Shown: piece by piece, positions 39,718-50,759 of the stretch
How positions within the stretch are numbered: the first letter of the stretch is position 1
Layout of the letters: each line of letters begins with the position of its first letter
From: Synaphobranchus kaupii
Lineage: Eukaryota > Chordata > Actinopteri > Anguilliformes > Synaphobranchidae
Direction: 5' to 3'
NCBI GenBank assembly: GCA_029718625.1
Contig: CM056383.1
Coordinates: 68,047,758 to 68,111,757, forward strand
DNA length: 64,000 bases
The notes under the pieces: generated by a model
What the model saw: the letters and a program-made list of their open reading frames with translations, nothing else
Told to the model about the DNA's origin: nothing
Databases searched by the model: none
Made by a program: the position numbers and the translations under genes

Positions 39718-39904
39718 GATAGGGGCTAATGGAGAGACATGATGTCCCAGTATACTCCTAGCGTGACTGTGAATGAGGCAGTTACAGCCGCTCGGTGATA
39801 AAACCAAGCTTAACCAGGGAGAATACTCTGGGATGGGTATGATAGGGGGTAACGGATAGACATGATGTCCCAGAATACTCCTAGCGTGACTGTGAATAAG
39901 ACAG
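39718..39904. repeat. Local direct duplication, about 64 bp, two copies
   Basis: GACATGATGTCCCAGTATAC at 39737 recurs as GACATGATGTCCCAGAATAC at 39860. The matching block continues through TCCTAGCGTGACTGTGAAT in both. Copy offset is 123 bp. Confidence 0.85.
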
Positions 39905-40319
39905 GAACAGATATGAGTTTCACAGCGCCCCGCTGAGTGTCACAGTGTGCGTAGATTGGACTGCAGACAGGCGACGCATTCCACGGCCCTGCACAGGCGA
40001 TTTAGAGGAATCAGCTTCTATTATTTCCCGGTAGATGATTCAAATACTTCATGCTTTAGTGGCCCGGCTTGTAGAGTGGGTTGAGAGCTCAGTCAGCCTG
40101 ATTTAACTCGCAGTTAATTTAGAGATTGTCTCAAAGACTATCATTCAGCGGAGCAATTGAATTGAATGGAATGACAAATCAATGGTTTCAAGTGAAGGTA
40201 GTGCAAGCGTTATTAAACTGTACCTCAGTCATAATTGTTAAAGAAAAAAAATGCATTAAAAAAACCTTTACAGTTTTTTTTTTTTTTGTCTACACGCATT
40301 CATGTGTTTAAATATTCAT
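39905..40319. other. Non-coding, nothing recognised
   Basis: Unique-looking sequence with a T run near 40275. Confidence 0.55.
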
Positions 40320-40460
40320 ATGACTCCATTACCCATTGCAGTAGTTTGTGCTTCCTGTATCATGTGCGAAGGACATGCCGAACTCTATCATGTCCTTTGG
40401 GAGTGTCCACTATTGGAGAAAATATTAAATGGACTTGAATGTTTAGAAAGTGCTCTTTAG
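40320..40460 (+). pseudogene. Non-LTR retrotransposon ORF2 C-terminal zinc-motif remnant
   Basis: A frame through 40347-40460 reads CASCIMCEGHAELYHVLWEC and then PLLEKILNGLE before a TAG at 40458. The spacing C-x2-C, then H, then a HVLWEC segment matches the C-terminal cysteine/histidine motif of non-LTR reverse transcriptases. No preceding reverse transcriptase domain was found, so this is a short dead fragment. Recognition is by motif only; a chance match is possible. Confidence 0.45.
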
Positions 40461-41377
40461 TATGTGATGTACCTCTCCACTCAGTCTCTTAAGAAGGCAG
40501 TGGGCACTACAACAGACAAAGGAATCATGTGAGAACAATATTTAATTGATGGTGTTTTTCAGTTTCGCTGGTGAAAAGATTGCTTCGTCTCTCTTTTCGT
40601 GTGTCTGTGCCTCTGTGGGTTTGTGTCGATCACATGATGAGGATCTTTCAGTCTCACCCGCTGGAGGATGTGGCGGACAGCAGTTTCATTACCTGCTGAA
40701 AACTGCGAGGAAAGGTTATGTCCTGAGGGGAGGGGAGGGGAGGGGGCACGGGGGTTGGGAAGTTCCGTGTGCAGGATCCGGGAAAGGGGCGGAATGCCCT
40801 CCGGGTGCTGAGCGCCGACGGTCTTCCTGTTCCTGTGCGTCGAATGAGAATGAAGCGGCTAAGGCCGAAAAGACAGACAAAAATAAACAAAAAAACAACA
40901 GAAATGTAATTTAATTTTTTACCCTTGCCATAGGAACGAAGAGGATGGCACTTTTCTGCCAGCCCTAAGGAAAGATCATGGACGTCGCACGACATTATAA
41001 AAATACAGTTCGTTTAGGGAGTCCTCTTCAGAGGCAAGCGTGGCACGTGGCTCTGAGTCTCTTCCCAAAGATTAGGCAACAAAAGTTTTCCATTGGAGAG
41101 TTTTATAGTTCGTGACCGGCATGTGAATATATTGCAAGTAATTAATACCATGGCATTCTTTACCTGCACCAACACAGGGACTGAGAGACAAATTAGCAGA
41201 AGCAGCCCTTATGGGGAATTAATTAAGCATAATATAAATGACACTGTCACTTAAATTCAGAATTCCTCTATGGGTGTAACTAATTGCTAAACATAAAGTG
41301 CAGATGGTATTGTCAGATTATATTGTTGATACTTCCAGCAGCACAACACAATATGATCTAAGTATAACCTTTAAGGT
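40461..41377. other. Non-coding, nothing recognised
   Basis: Includes a G-rich stretch at 40728-40760 (repeats of GGGGAGG). The 122-codon frame at 40546-40914 has no recognisable domain. Confidence 0.5.
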
Positions 41378-41701
41378 AGGGATGCTCAACTTTGGCCCTC
41401 AAGGTCAGCAGTACCTCTAGCGACACTTCTGTCCGATAGCCCATAGTCCAATAATGTCACTGCACAGCAGAAATGGTGCATTTAACATCGTAGGGTGTTT
41501 ATACGAGGCCGTGGTCTCATATAAATACCCTTGGGTGTTACATGTACACCAGCAGTGTTAGATTTACACGGGCATTTTTGCTGTGCGCTTGGCTAGAGAG
41601 CATACTCACCTGGTGCCTCAGGTGTAAATCAGTCACTGATTAGAGGGGAGGAATGAAAACCAGGAACACTACTGGCCCCATGGGCCAGATTTGAGTATCC
41701 C
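41378..41701. mobile_element. Foldback element D carrying a copy of element A
   Basis: The left arm GGGATGCTCAACTTTGGCCC with CTCAAGGTCAGCAGTA is inverted, imperfectly, in the right arm TACTGGCCCCATGGGCCAG with ATTTGAGTATCCC. The centre holds element A at about 41456-41588. Confidence 0.6.
41456..41588. mobile_element. Small TIR element A, uninterrupted copy
   Basis: Left end CACTGCACAGCAGAAATGG and right end GCATTTTTGCTGTGCGC are inverted around GCACAGCARAAATG. The internal order (TAGGGTGTTTATACGAGGCC, GTGGTCTCATATAAATACCC, GTACACCAGCAGTGTTAGAT) matches the interrupted copy at 38554-39187. Confidence 0.65.
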
Positions 41702-42837
41702 TTCCATAAGGTGTCTGAACATACACCTCCACCAGCCTGTTTCCTTTCTGTTCTCAATAATTCACACAATTTGCATACCGTAACCTTACTGCGACACGAA
41801 AATGCTTGTCGAAGAAGGGAACAGTAGAATAAATTAGCCCTCTCTCACCCCGTTCTTCTGCTTAAAATTGAGCAGCAAAGAGGGCAAGAAAGCTGCCTGT
41901 CTACAGAACGAACGTTCACCGCAGATGCCACCTCAATGCCTTTGTATGGGCTGCCTTGCTTTTGTTGGATGCCGTCACCAGTCATTTGGACAGGCGCTCG
42001 GGACGTTTTGAGGTCCTGAAGGACATTTCTCCCATTGAATTGAAGACAATTATTGGCAAACTGCGGGAGCACTGAGGCAGTCTGTAACGACACGGATGCC
42101 TTTGATGACAAAATCCCGTCATCCGAGCTTCTACTCTGTGAAATTTTTGTGTGTGCCGTCTCTGGGAGAGGAGACTGATATCCAGCCGAAAAGAGGCGAA
42201 GGCGAGATGGTATCAATCTCGTTTGGCTGGGTTTGAAGACCACACTCACTGCTCAGATTTGCATTCGTTCAATCGGCCCAAGGGCGAGGACAGGGTGTGG
42301 GGGGAGAAAGCAATCTCCTTTCTTCAAGCCGGTTGGCTCCTTTCCACTGCCAGGGGAAAAAAAAAAAAATCTCTAAAAAAATATTTGAGATTGAAAGGGC
42401 TTGTCACATTTATAGTGAACAATCTGATGACAAATGGGACAAACCTTGAGCGCGGATTTTCAAGTTGCTGCGATACACCAACAAGCAAGACATCTTGAAG
42501 ACAGTGACAGGCTGAAAAGCCGGCTCATATTTATGTTTCCTGTCAATTTCATCAATGCAGCGGAGTGCAGGAGGACAGTGTGCAACCTTGAGCTTCAGCT
42601 TAAGAGCAAATCTCCGGATGCCTATTTTCTTTAGGGAAACAAAGGTGATGAGAAATCGTAAATCTCAAATCAATGTTTTTGTTCCTCCAAATGACAGCCA
42701 GTGTAACAAACATTTTTCCTTACAGTGGTCCAAATAATTTGTATTTTTTTATTGTTGTGACTCATAGACCATTTAAGTGAGTTTTATTTATATTTTTTTT
42801 CACAAAAACACTTTTGTGCCAAAAAAATAAACACATT
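41702..42837. other. Non-coding, nothing recognised
   Basis: Overlapping open frames of 115-134 codons on both strands (41845-42249 minus, 42151-42498 plus) have no recognised domain and look like chance. Confidence 0.5.
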
Positions 42838-43022
42838 TCAATTTACTTTTTGCTTGACAAGAGAAATTATCTTACCCCACTGGCAAATCTCGAAAAGAGT
42901 AAAACTGTCTCACCCAATTGGCAATATTTTTGTCTCATTTAAACAAAAAGAAATAAGATTTTAAGTCTAAATATAAAAAATAAATACTTGTTAAGATTGA
43001 CACTTTTTTTTGGTTTTTGCAG
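42838..43022 (-). mobile_element. Short DNA element, family M1 copy 3
   Basis: Minus-strand copy of the family at 706-947 and 35328-35565, recognised by TACTTTTTGCTTGACAAGAG, CCCCACTGGCAAATCTCG, CCAATTGGCAATATTTTTGT and the TTTTTGCAGGG end. The 61-bp minisatellite begins directly at this end. Confidence 0.75.
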
Positions 43023-43690
43023 GGTAGGGTTCCTTTATGGAGACACAGAGGAGCCCTTTGGAACCCTTTCTTCTCAGAGTGTAGATAGGGTTCCTCTTTG
43101 GAGACACTGAGGAGCCCTTTGGAACCCTTTCCTCTGAGAGTGTAGATAGGGTTCCTCTATGGAGACACTGAGGAGCTTTTTGGAACCCTTTCTTCTGAGA
43201 GTGTAGATAGGGTTCCTCTATGGAGACACAGAGGAGCTTTTTGGAACCCTTTCTTCTGAGAGTGTAGATAGGGTTCCTCTATGGAGACACAGAGGAGCCC
43301 TTTGGAACCCTTTCTTCTGAGAGTGTAGATAGGGTTCCTCTATGGAGACACTGAGGAGCCCTTTGGAACCCTTTACTCTGAGAGTGTAGATAGGGTTCCT
43401 CTATGGAGACACAGAGGAGCCCTTTGGAACCCTTTCTTCTGAGAGTGTAGATAGGGTTCCTCTATGGAGACACTGAGGAGCCCTTTGGAACCCTTTCCTC
43501 TGAGAGTGTAGATAGGGTTCCTCTATGGAGACACTGAGGAGCCCTTTGGAACCCTTTCTTCTGAGAGCGTAGATAGGGTTCCTCTATGGAGACACTGAGG
43601 AGCCCTTTGGAACCCTTTCTTCTGAGAGTGTAGATAGGGTTCCTCTATGGAGACACTGAGGAGCCCTTTGGAACCCTTTCTTCTGGGAAT
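43023..43690. repeat. 61-bp minisatellite, about 11 copies
   Basis: The unit has TAGGGTTCCTCTATGGAGAC, then AGGAGCCCTTTGGAACCC and TTTCTTCTGAGAGTGTAGA. It contains the inverted pair GGGTTCC / GGAACCC. Copies differ at a few sites (ACACTGAGG or ACACAGAGG, AGCCCTTT or AGCTTTTT, TTTCTTCT or TTTCCTCT). Spacing of the GGGTTCC word is a constant 61 bp. A solo diverged unit is present at 52990-53048. After the last unit comes TTTTTTTAGTGCAGTG (43715-43730), which could be the far end of a composite element. Confidence 0.95.
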
Positions 43691-46600
43691 GTGGGTGCTC
43701 AGAACTTGGAACATTTTTTTAGTGCAGTGAACTTTTTAACACATTTGTTTTCAATATGTCTAGGCAGGCTACCTGAGAATCCATGCAAATTTGCATTATT
43801 CTTATGGTGTTGAAATGACAATTTTGCATTGGCATTTTGCCTTTTTGTCACTGAAATACTGAAATACAGATCCTTAAGTCATACTTCATTATTTTGTCAT
43901 TTATGTTTTCAATGCATTAGCTGAAGGCTTGCTCTTACAGTCACCATCCAGGAGGCATGTTGATTTTCTCTTTATATTTCCTGCCATTTTAATTTACCAT
44001 CTGATCCGGATAATAAAGGTCAGTTTCACTGTGTCACATAGCATTATAAAACCAAAAGATTAATAGGTATGAACATTTGATGGAATTGATGCATTCTGAA
44101 AAGCTACTGATAGAAGATACATACACAAACTTATTATTATCAACAGGGCTTGTAAGGCAAAATAAAACAAAATAATAATAATAATAATAATAAACTCTTA
44201 TTTAAAAACACTACATACACACTAACACACTGCTCTGTAATCCAGTAATTACAAAAGTGTATAATAGAAATATGTAGCTAATTAAAATATTGAACTTTAT
44301 GTCTGCCAGGTATATTAATTGTGAGGCTCCTGGAGGTCAGTGAGATGATTAAAGAACAGAGGGCTAACTCTACTCTGACACTTTGAATCCCTAATTTATG
44401 TCCCTGCCACAAGGAGAGGTCTACATGAGCCTTAGGGGTCATTTTTAGTAATTATCATTGTGTCAAGCAAGCGCTCAGATCATGACAAAAAATTGAGGTC
44501 ACAGCAATTACAGCTACAATCAATGAATAATGACATCTGATCAAACCTGGTCACCCCAGATATAATGTTGGGCAGGAGGCTGGTAGAGTCATTTTACACA
44601 GAGCGGCTGTGCTAAATTAAACTGTTCTTGCAGATGTGATTAGTTTCACTGATGACGGCTTGGCTAAGTTTTTTCTTTCTTTCTCCAAACGAGGTTTCAG
44701 GAACAACAATTAACCATAGGCCTACATATTAAAGCTTAAAGAAATAATTTATCATCTCCACCTAGCCAAGGTCAAAAATGATTCATACGCAATACATTTT
44801 CATACTCAGATACATTAATATTTCATCAGCTCCCTGGGGGGAAAAAAATGTGATCCAGGTTTTGAAATCAGACACATATTGTGTGACCTTTACTCATCAC
44901 TTATTAAAGTAATAATTTACCACTTTAATTGGTTTAATTGACTAATTTCATGTAAAGAGATTAAATCTAACAAAGTAGTATAAGAAAGGTGACATAAGTC
45001 TCTGTAGCACTGAAATAAGTTAATATTACAAGTCATAAATATTATGATCTTATCTTCAGATTGTGGCAATTTGCTTTGAGGCAAATTGGATAGACATGAC
45101 ACACCACCCGTGTATCCATATGAGGAACTAAGGTATCATTATTAGGACAATGCTAAACATTGTTAGCTTTTTTTTTTCTAATATAGGCTGACCTCCTCTT
45201 TTTCCCATACATTTCTGATTTTGGGACCAGAATAACTACATTTATAATAAGGTTGTTCCTTTGTATTTGAGTGTGCAGTCTGCTTACACACTGAGACATC
45301 ATTAACTTATTTTTAACTGAGAAACTGGGCAAACCCTGTGTATTTTTCTTTTTGGTATACAGTATTTATTCTTGCTGCAACCAGCACCTCTACATTGAAG
45401 AACCACGGAGTACACAAGGCTGTTTTTCTGCTTGTAGCCTAATATTATGTTCATATGACCTGCCCACCCCTGTCTTCTTTTTGAAATGCAATATATGGGT
45501 TCATCCTAGCCAAGAAGACCCCTTTTCTTGTGTAATAGTAAAGCTTTAGTCCGTTATTTGGTTATTTTTCTGTTATTTTCTCTTGTGAAAGCCAGCTGTT
45601 AACTTTTAAAATATTCTGTTACAGAATGTACTGCAACAAATGCATGGTTATATAGATCTCCCTTTGGGGTTCTGTTTGTTTGCTGATATTCTGTCTATCT
45701 GGTCTTTTTGTTGTTAAAGTGCTTTGTGCATTTTGATCTGAGGTTGTTTGAATCAATCCCAACCCTTCCCACAGCGAGTTTTCCCAGAGTACACTGCACT
45801 CATACACCTTGAGGCTGGGGTAAGTGAGGCAAAATTCACACGTTGTTAAAAACTAAGACCATACAGCCGCGGGAGAGCACTATCGCAAGTACAGACATAT
45901 TTAAAGATCAGGATAACCATACAATAAATCATTTGGCCTTAGCGGGAGTCCGTGCCCAAAGCTTTTATGAGCCGAGCTTTCCCCTAATCCACGCAGCAGG
46001 GATCCACACTGGTAATAAGCAAAGAACTGAATGTCCATAAAGCCCCGTACAATAGCGTCTAAAACAGGGTGCACTCTGTTTTTCCTTGTTACTGCGGTTA
46101 TCTTTGCTTGTCTACAAAGGTAACCCGAATGCCTTTTTGCACATACAGTACATCCGACAGTCAACATGCAGTATGTTCCTGGCTGTTCATTTGTCTTTAG
46201 AGAACATCCATTTCTCATGCCCTTTGTACGGTATGTGTGCAAATACATAAATAAATAATACTAAATAACGCATGGCTTAAAGGTCTCCCCGTGCGGTCTG
46301 CAGTATCTGTCAATAACCTGGGATGGTATTTATTTATTCATAAGTGCCCCCTTTAGATGTATTACCCCCACACCACACGGGGGAGTCTTCATGCTCTAAC
46401 CAAAACTGGGTTCTATGTCTTTCTCAGTTTAATTTGTAAAGGGATCGATGCAGGGAATGTGTCGGATCTGGCCTTCACATACGTCGCCAATGTGGTGCTT
46501 GTGTGGACTATATGCGCAAACATCTCCTGACACACACACGCACACACACGCATGCACACGCAGATGGAACACGACACGCACGACTTTTCATAATTTCATT

Positions 46601-47490
46601 GTATTGCGTCATTTGCCGAGTTTTTCTATGTATCCTGTTAAGCGGGACATTTCTCAAGCATGTGCGTTTGCCTCCAATGTGCCATTTCAAATGGCCTACA
46701 GACTGCGGACATCCCCGTTATTCGATGCAGCAGTTCCGTTTCTTCGCCTGACCTCACCGTTACCTTTCTCCATTCTAGTGCAATTGCCTTTGCCATGTAC
46801 GGCTCCTCTTTACGCCGTTATTAAATGCTATACCGTGAATGCCAAAAGGCCGATAAAGTGTATCCTAGAATATTAAAAGGTGAGGAGGGATCCGGGCATT
46901 CCGGGTAGGAAGCTGCATCCCGGTGTATATTTAAATAAGGCTAACTGCCATCCTCTCAAACATACTGGGATTGTGCCCATTCATGTCTGTCCTGCTTAGT
47001 GCTGACAGGAGCCATTATACACTATCGAAAAACATTATCTTTTCCATTTTGCACAGATATTGTTTAGCTGTGTAGATCCAGGGGTAGGCATTTAGATTTC
47101 ACCACGCATCAGCTCTGGCGTAGTAAACGGCATATTTCATATTTTTGGAGTGTTCTTCCTTCTTCCTTGCCTATTGGAGGGACATTATTTTGCCAAGGGC
47201 TGAAATGCCAATGCGTGTATCTCTCCTCTAACTAGGATCTATACCCAGCACTCACAGGGGTTTGTACTAAACATCTCATACTGTAGTGTGTGCGTTTGTG
47301 TGTGAGGCCAGGCCAAACATTAGCCTTTCACTGCTGCTCTCTAATATTGAGGAATACATGCAATGTTGTTTGCTTCAACTTACTGTATGTACACGATTCA
47401 TGATGTTTAATTTCGGTCAGGACAACTCACGTATTATATGACATGTTTAATGAATGAATGTGCTGCATAATTATTTTAGTTTGGCGGTGA
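43691..47490. other. Non-coding with small simple repeats
   Basis: (AAT)n near 44173-44193 and an interrupted CA tract at 46530-46564. No gene was recognised in either orientation. Confidence 0.55.
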
Positions 47491-47491
47491 A

Positions 47492-47584
47492 TGGATCTGC
47501 TTTAGTACTGCTCCGGAGCACGGGCATCTCCCCCCGCTAAACAGGAGATGACCAGAAACCCCCCCCATACTAAAGCAGATCCAA
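47492..47584. repeat. Branched foldback (predicted three-way junction)
   Basis: TGGATCTGCTTTAGTA is exactly inverted as TACTAAAGCAGATCCA about 60 bp downstream, a 16-bp stem. The loop holds the 12-bp palindrome TGCTCCGGAGCA and a second stem CATCTCC / GGAGATG. The whole could fold into a stem with two small arms. Confidence 0.7.
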
Positions 47585-47880
47585 ATGACAGGTGGAAGCT
47601 GGGGTGGTGGAGGGTGACAGCAAATTTCTTTTAACACAAGCCGTAAGCAACAAAGAGCAGTGCATCAGCGTTCAAGCAGTACAGAGAGAACGGATTCTTG
47701 GCTTAAAAAGGGCGCTCCATTAGAGGTGTGTGCATGTGATTGGTTGAGTATGGGACGCATGATTGCTAGCCGACCATGGTCGGCTATGATAAGAGTTTTC
47801 TGACAGAACTCGCTCAGTGCATGTAAAAACGTTCGCTCCGCTCATTCCTGCTTGGAGCATTGCAGGTGAAGTGCAAGTCA

Positions 47881-47938
47881 CACGCACACGCGTGCACACG
47901 CGCACACGCGCACACGCACGCGCACACGCGCACACGCA

Positions 47939-48022
<84 letters not shown>
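47881..48022. repeat. (CA)n with CG-rich left part
   Basis: Starts with ACGCGCACACGCGCACACGC-type alternation and then pure CA for about 75 bp. All alternating purine-pyrimidine. Confidence 0.95.
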
Positions 48023-48028
<6 letters not shown>

Positions 48029-48615
48029 TACCTATCCATGTTATTAAATATTCACTTTGTTAATCACTGATCACTGACTTTAACCATTCTCTATGTATGA
48101 TTGCTAGCGACCCAATTTTATAGTACTGGTTGATTGCTTTGCAGTTGAATGGCATTACATTTCCCAGTGTGCATTAAGGGGGTGTTGGGTGACCTTCCCT
48201 ATAGGCCTGGCTCTGGTGAAGAAAGGCAAAAGAGATCACACTGCAGCCAGCCAGTGAAGAAGACCAGGAGTTATTTATCCAACTAACAAGATTATTTAAA
48301 TGTAAAATGCAAACAAAAGTACTAGGCATAAGCAATCTGGAATATAACCAATGTCAATCAATGCCACCCTGACAAACCAGAGAATATCCTTTAGATGATT
48401 CGTTTACAGACGTCCTGTAAAAACTACCTGTAACTCCCGTCACCTTTGAGATGGTTAGTGGAACTCTGAAACTGTGTGGTTGCTGTCTTTCCGTCTGCAT
48501 GTATTAAAATTTAACTTTTTCTCCAACCATCGCCTGAGATATGAATCTGGTACTTGCTTCAAAGAACAATCAAATTTCAATCACAATTCAAACTGTCCAA
48601 TAAAAGTAATAAAAA

Positions 48616-48617
<2 letters not shown>
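48023..48617. other. Non-coding, nothing recognised
   Basis: AT-rich sequence between two CA microsatellites. Confidence 0.6.

Positions 48618-48700
<83 letters not shown>
48618..48700. repeat. (CA)n microsatellite
   Basis: About 41 uninterrupted CA dinucleotides. Confidence 0.97.
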
Positions 48701-48705
<5 letters not shown>

Positions 48706-49674
48706 ATAAAGAAAGAGGCAAGAAAAAAATGTAGGTAAACTATATAGTCAAAATACAAGACAGAGGGAAATATCAAAGTATGTTTCAATTTCAAGTCAAG
48801 GAGCATGAGACCTAACTAACTTCACAGTGATATTATTGGAGCTGACATTTGTAGCTCTGGCTAAAAAAAAAAATTCAATACGAAAATACAATAAAAGTAA
48901 TATAGACGGTGCCCCATGGAAACATAGCAGTGAAATATATTAGAATTATGGGTTCTAATCATTGTGGTGAGAAACATATCTGGATTACTGCCAAATATGA
49001 TTAATATACTGCCTATATCTGGAATATGCGTCTGCCCTTTACACTTCACTATTTCATGTAAATCACAGAAAAGAAAAAAAAAAAAACACTTGTTGGAACA
49101 TCCCAAGGCTCTTGTTAAATCAAACACAAAATCAATATCAATATCTAAGTCATAACCTTTTACCATACATGATTCTACAAAGATCCTTAAAGATGTAATA
49201 GTTTTCATCCGAAAATTAATGGGGAGGAACGTTGCTTTTTTGATTTTGTCGAATAATTGAAGACACTTATGAAATTCACAGCTATTTGTTTGATGGTTAT
49301 ACAACTCCTAACATATCAGGATTAGACATCAGTAATGCACAATCAACTGTGGTATACGTATGTCTTTATATTGCGGTTTAAATATGGCCAAACTATCATA
49401 CAGTAAGGCTCTACTAAAAGAGTTTTACTTCCTATACAAAGTAATAGTGTATGATAGAAACAGTTGAAAATACTGAGGGAAGTCTTTGGACTTCCCAGTC
49501 AATTCACTGAATTGAATAACAAAGTTGATTAAAATTGTGCAAACTTCAGATGTAAACAGTCCTTCATAATCCATGAGTTTCTAGGATAGTTACCTAGTTA
49601 CCTAGGTCAGTCTTGCACTAATAATGGTGAACCCATGTTATGACACATCCCCTTTTAAGCCTCTCTCCACTTCT
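48701..49674. other. Non-coding, nothing recognised
   Basis: AT-rich. A 147-codon minus-strand frame (48861-49304) ends in a poly-Phe segment from an A run and has no recognisable domain. Confidence 0.5.
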
Positions 49675-50011
49675 GTATTGCATGCAAGAAGGTACCGAGT
49701 TCGAATCCAGGCCCGAGGGCCTTTCTGTTCGGAGTTTGCATGCTCTCCCCGTGTCCGCGTGGGTTTCCTCCGGGTACTCCGGTTTCCTCCCACAGTCCAA
49801 AGACATGCAGGTTAGGCTAATTGGAGACTCTAAATTGCCCATAGGTATGAGTGTGTGAGTGAATGGTGTGTCTGCCCTGCGATGGATTGGCGGCCTGTCC
49901 AAGGTGTATTCCTGCCTCTCGCCCAATGCATGCTGGGATAGGCTCCAGCACCCCACGCGACCCTGACCAGGAATAAGCAGTTTAGATAATTGATGGATGG
50001 ATGGATGGATC
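49675..50011 (+). mobile_element. SINE with L2-like tail and (TGGA)n end, copy 1
   Basis: Has a B-box-like GAGTTCGAATCC, then CGGAGTTTGCATGCTCTCCC, GGGTTTCCTCCGGGTACTCC, GGTTTCCTCCCACAGTCCAA, CCAATGCATGCTGGGATAGG and a (GGAT)n tail at 49989-50011. This string of words is one of the commonest interspersed repeats of fish genomes. The copy on the minus strand at 61944-62222 matches. The A-box head is diverged or missing. Confidence 0.88.
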
Positions 50012-50126
50012 CTTTTATGCAGCTAGATATAAACTGACGATATTCAGGTTAATTACCTGGGAATTGTACCTGCAACCTTTACGTTACAAGCCCAGTTCCT
50101 TACCCATTATGCTACACTGCCGCCCC
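50012..50126 (-). mobile_element. tRNA-derived SINE, truncated copy
   Basis: Minus-strand copy of the family at 31451-31676: read on the minus strand it has GGCAGTGTAGCATAATGG, GGTTGCAGGTACAATTCCC and ATATCTAGCTGCATAAAAGG. An internal stretch corresponding to the ACCCTTGAGCAAGGTACTT part is shortened, and the tail is missing. It meets the (TGGA)n end of the neighbouring SINE with no spacer. Confidence 0.82.
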
Positions 50127-50670
50127 ATATATTTCCCCCCATTGGGTTTCGGCAATATCCTCCACGGATACCCCGCAGCCTACGTGCTTCCCCGGACTGG
50201 AAGGGACCGGTTCCTCCCGTTTACACATCAAACGCTTCCTTCCTTCGCCCTGCCGTTCCGCGTCGAGCTCCGGCGCTCCGTGGAACATTGCAGCAGTCAA
50301 AGCCGGTATTGCTTCGGCTCTGTTTTTATTGGTCCGGGCAAGAGCATTACTCATTAAGGGAAACTGCGACGGCGTGAGAGGAGAGACGGGGGTCTGGTAA
50401 CGGAGGCTGCCTTCAGTAATTTCATCAAAGGCAACAAAAAGAAAAAAGAAGCCCTTTGTTCTTTCTTCAAATGCCCCCCTCTGCTGCCGCGCCAATTTGT
50501 TTTGCAAAGACTCAATTCATCACTGTCAGCTCGCGAGCTTGCGTTCGCCGTTTTCCCTCGTCCCGCCCCTTTTATGTTCCGGGTCATGCTTGTGTATGCT
50601 GACTAACAGACCGTATCCACACCGGCACTCTGATGTGCTCAGACGTGAAGGCCCGGCTCTGACGAAGAGA
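50127..50670. promoter_or_regulatory. CpG-rich block, candidate CpG island
   Basis: About 39 CpG are visible in 545 bp, far above the surroundings. Contains a GC box (CCCGCCCCTTTTA near 50562), an inverted CCAAT box (ATTGGTCCGGG near 50328) and a TCGCGAG palindrome near 50531. No coding exon or donor site could be identified. It may be an island promoter or a CpG-retaining conserved element. A promoter on either strand is possible. Confidence 0.45.
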
Positions 50671-50759
50671 GACCAGAGGTGAGGAGAGATGAATGCGGTT
50701 GGGAGGCAGCGACTGTATGTTGGTTTTTCCACATGACCATCGTCTGTGCCTCATGCATT

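Noticed and set aside
49618..49956. Protein conserved between 49618-49956 and 61955-62260 (shared SFLPQSKD segment)
   Set aside because: The shared residues are the translation of the same SINE family, not a gene family.
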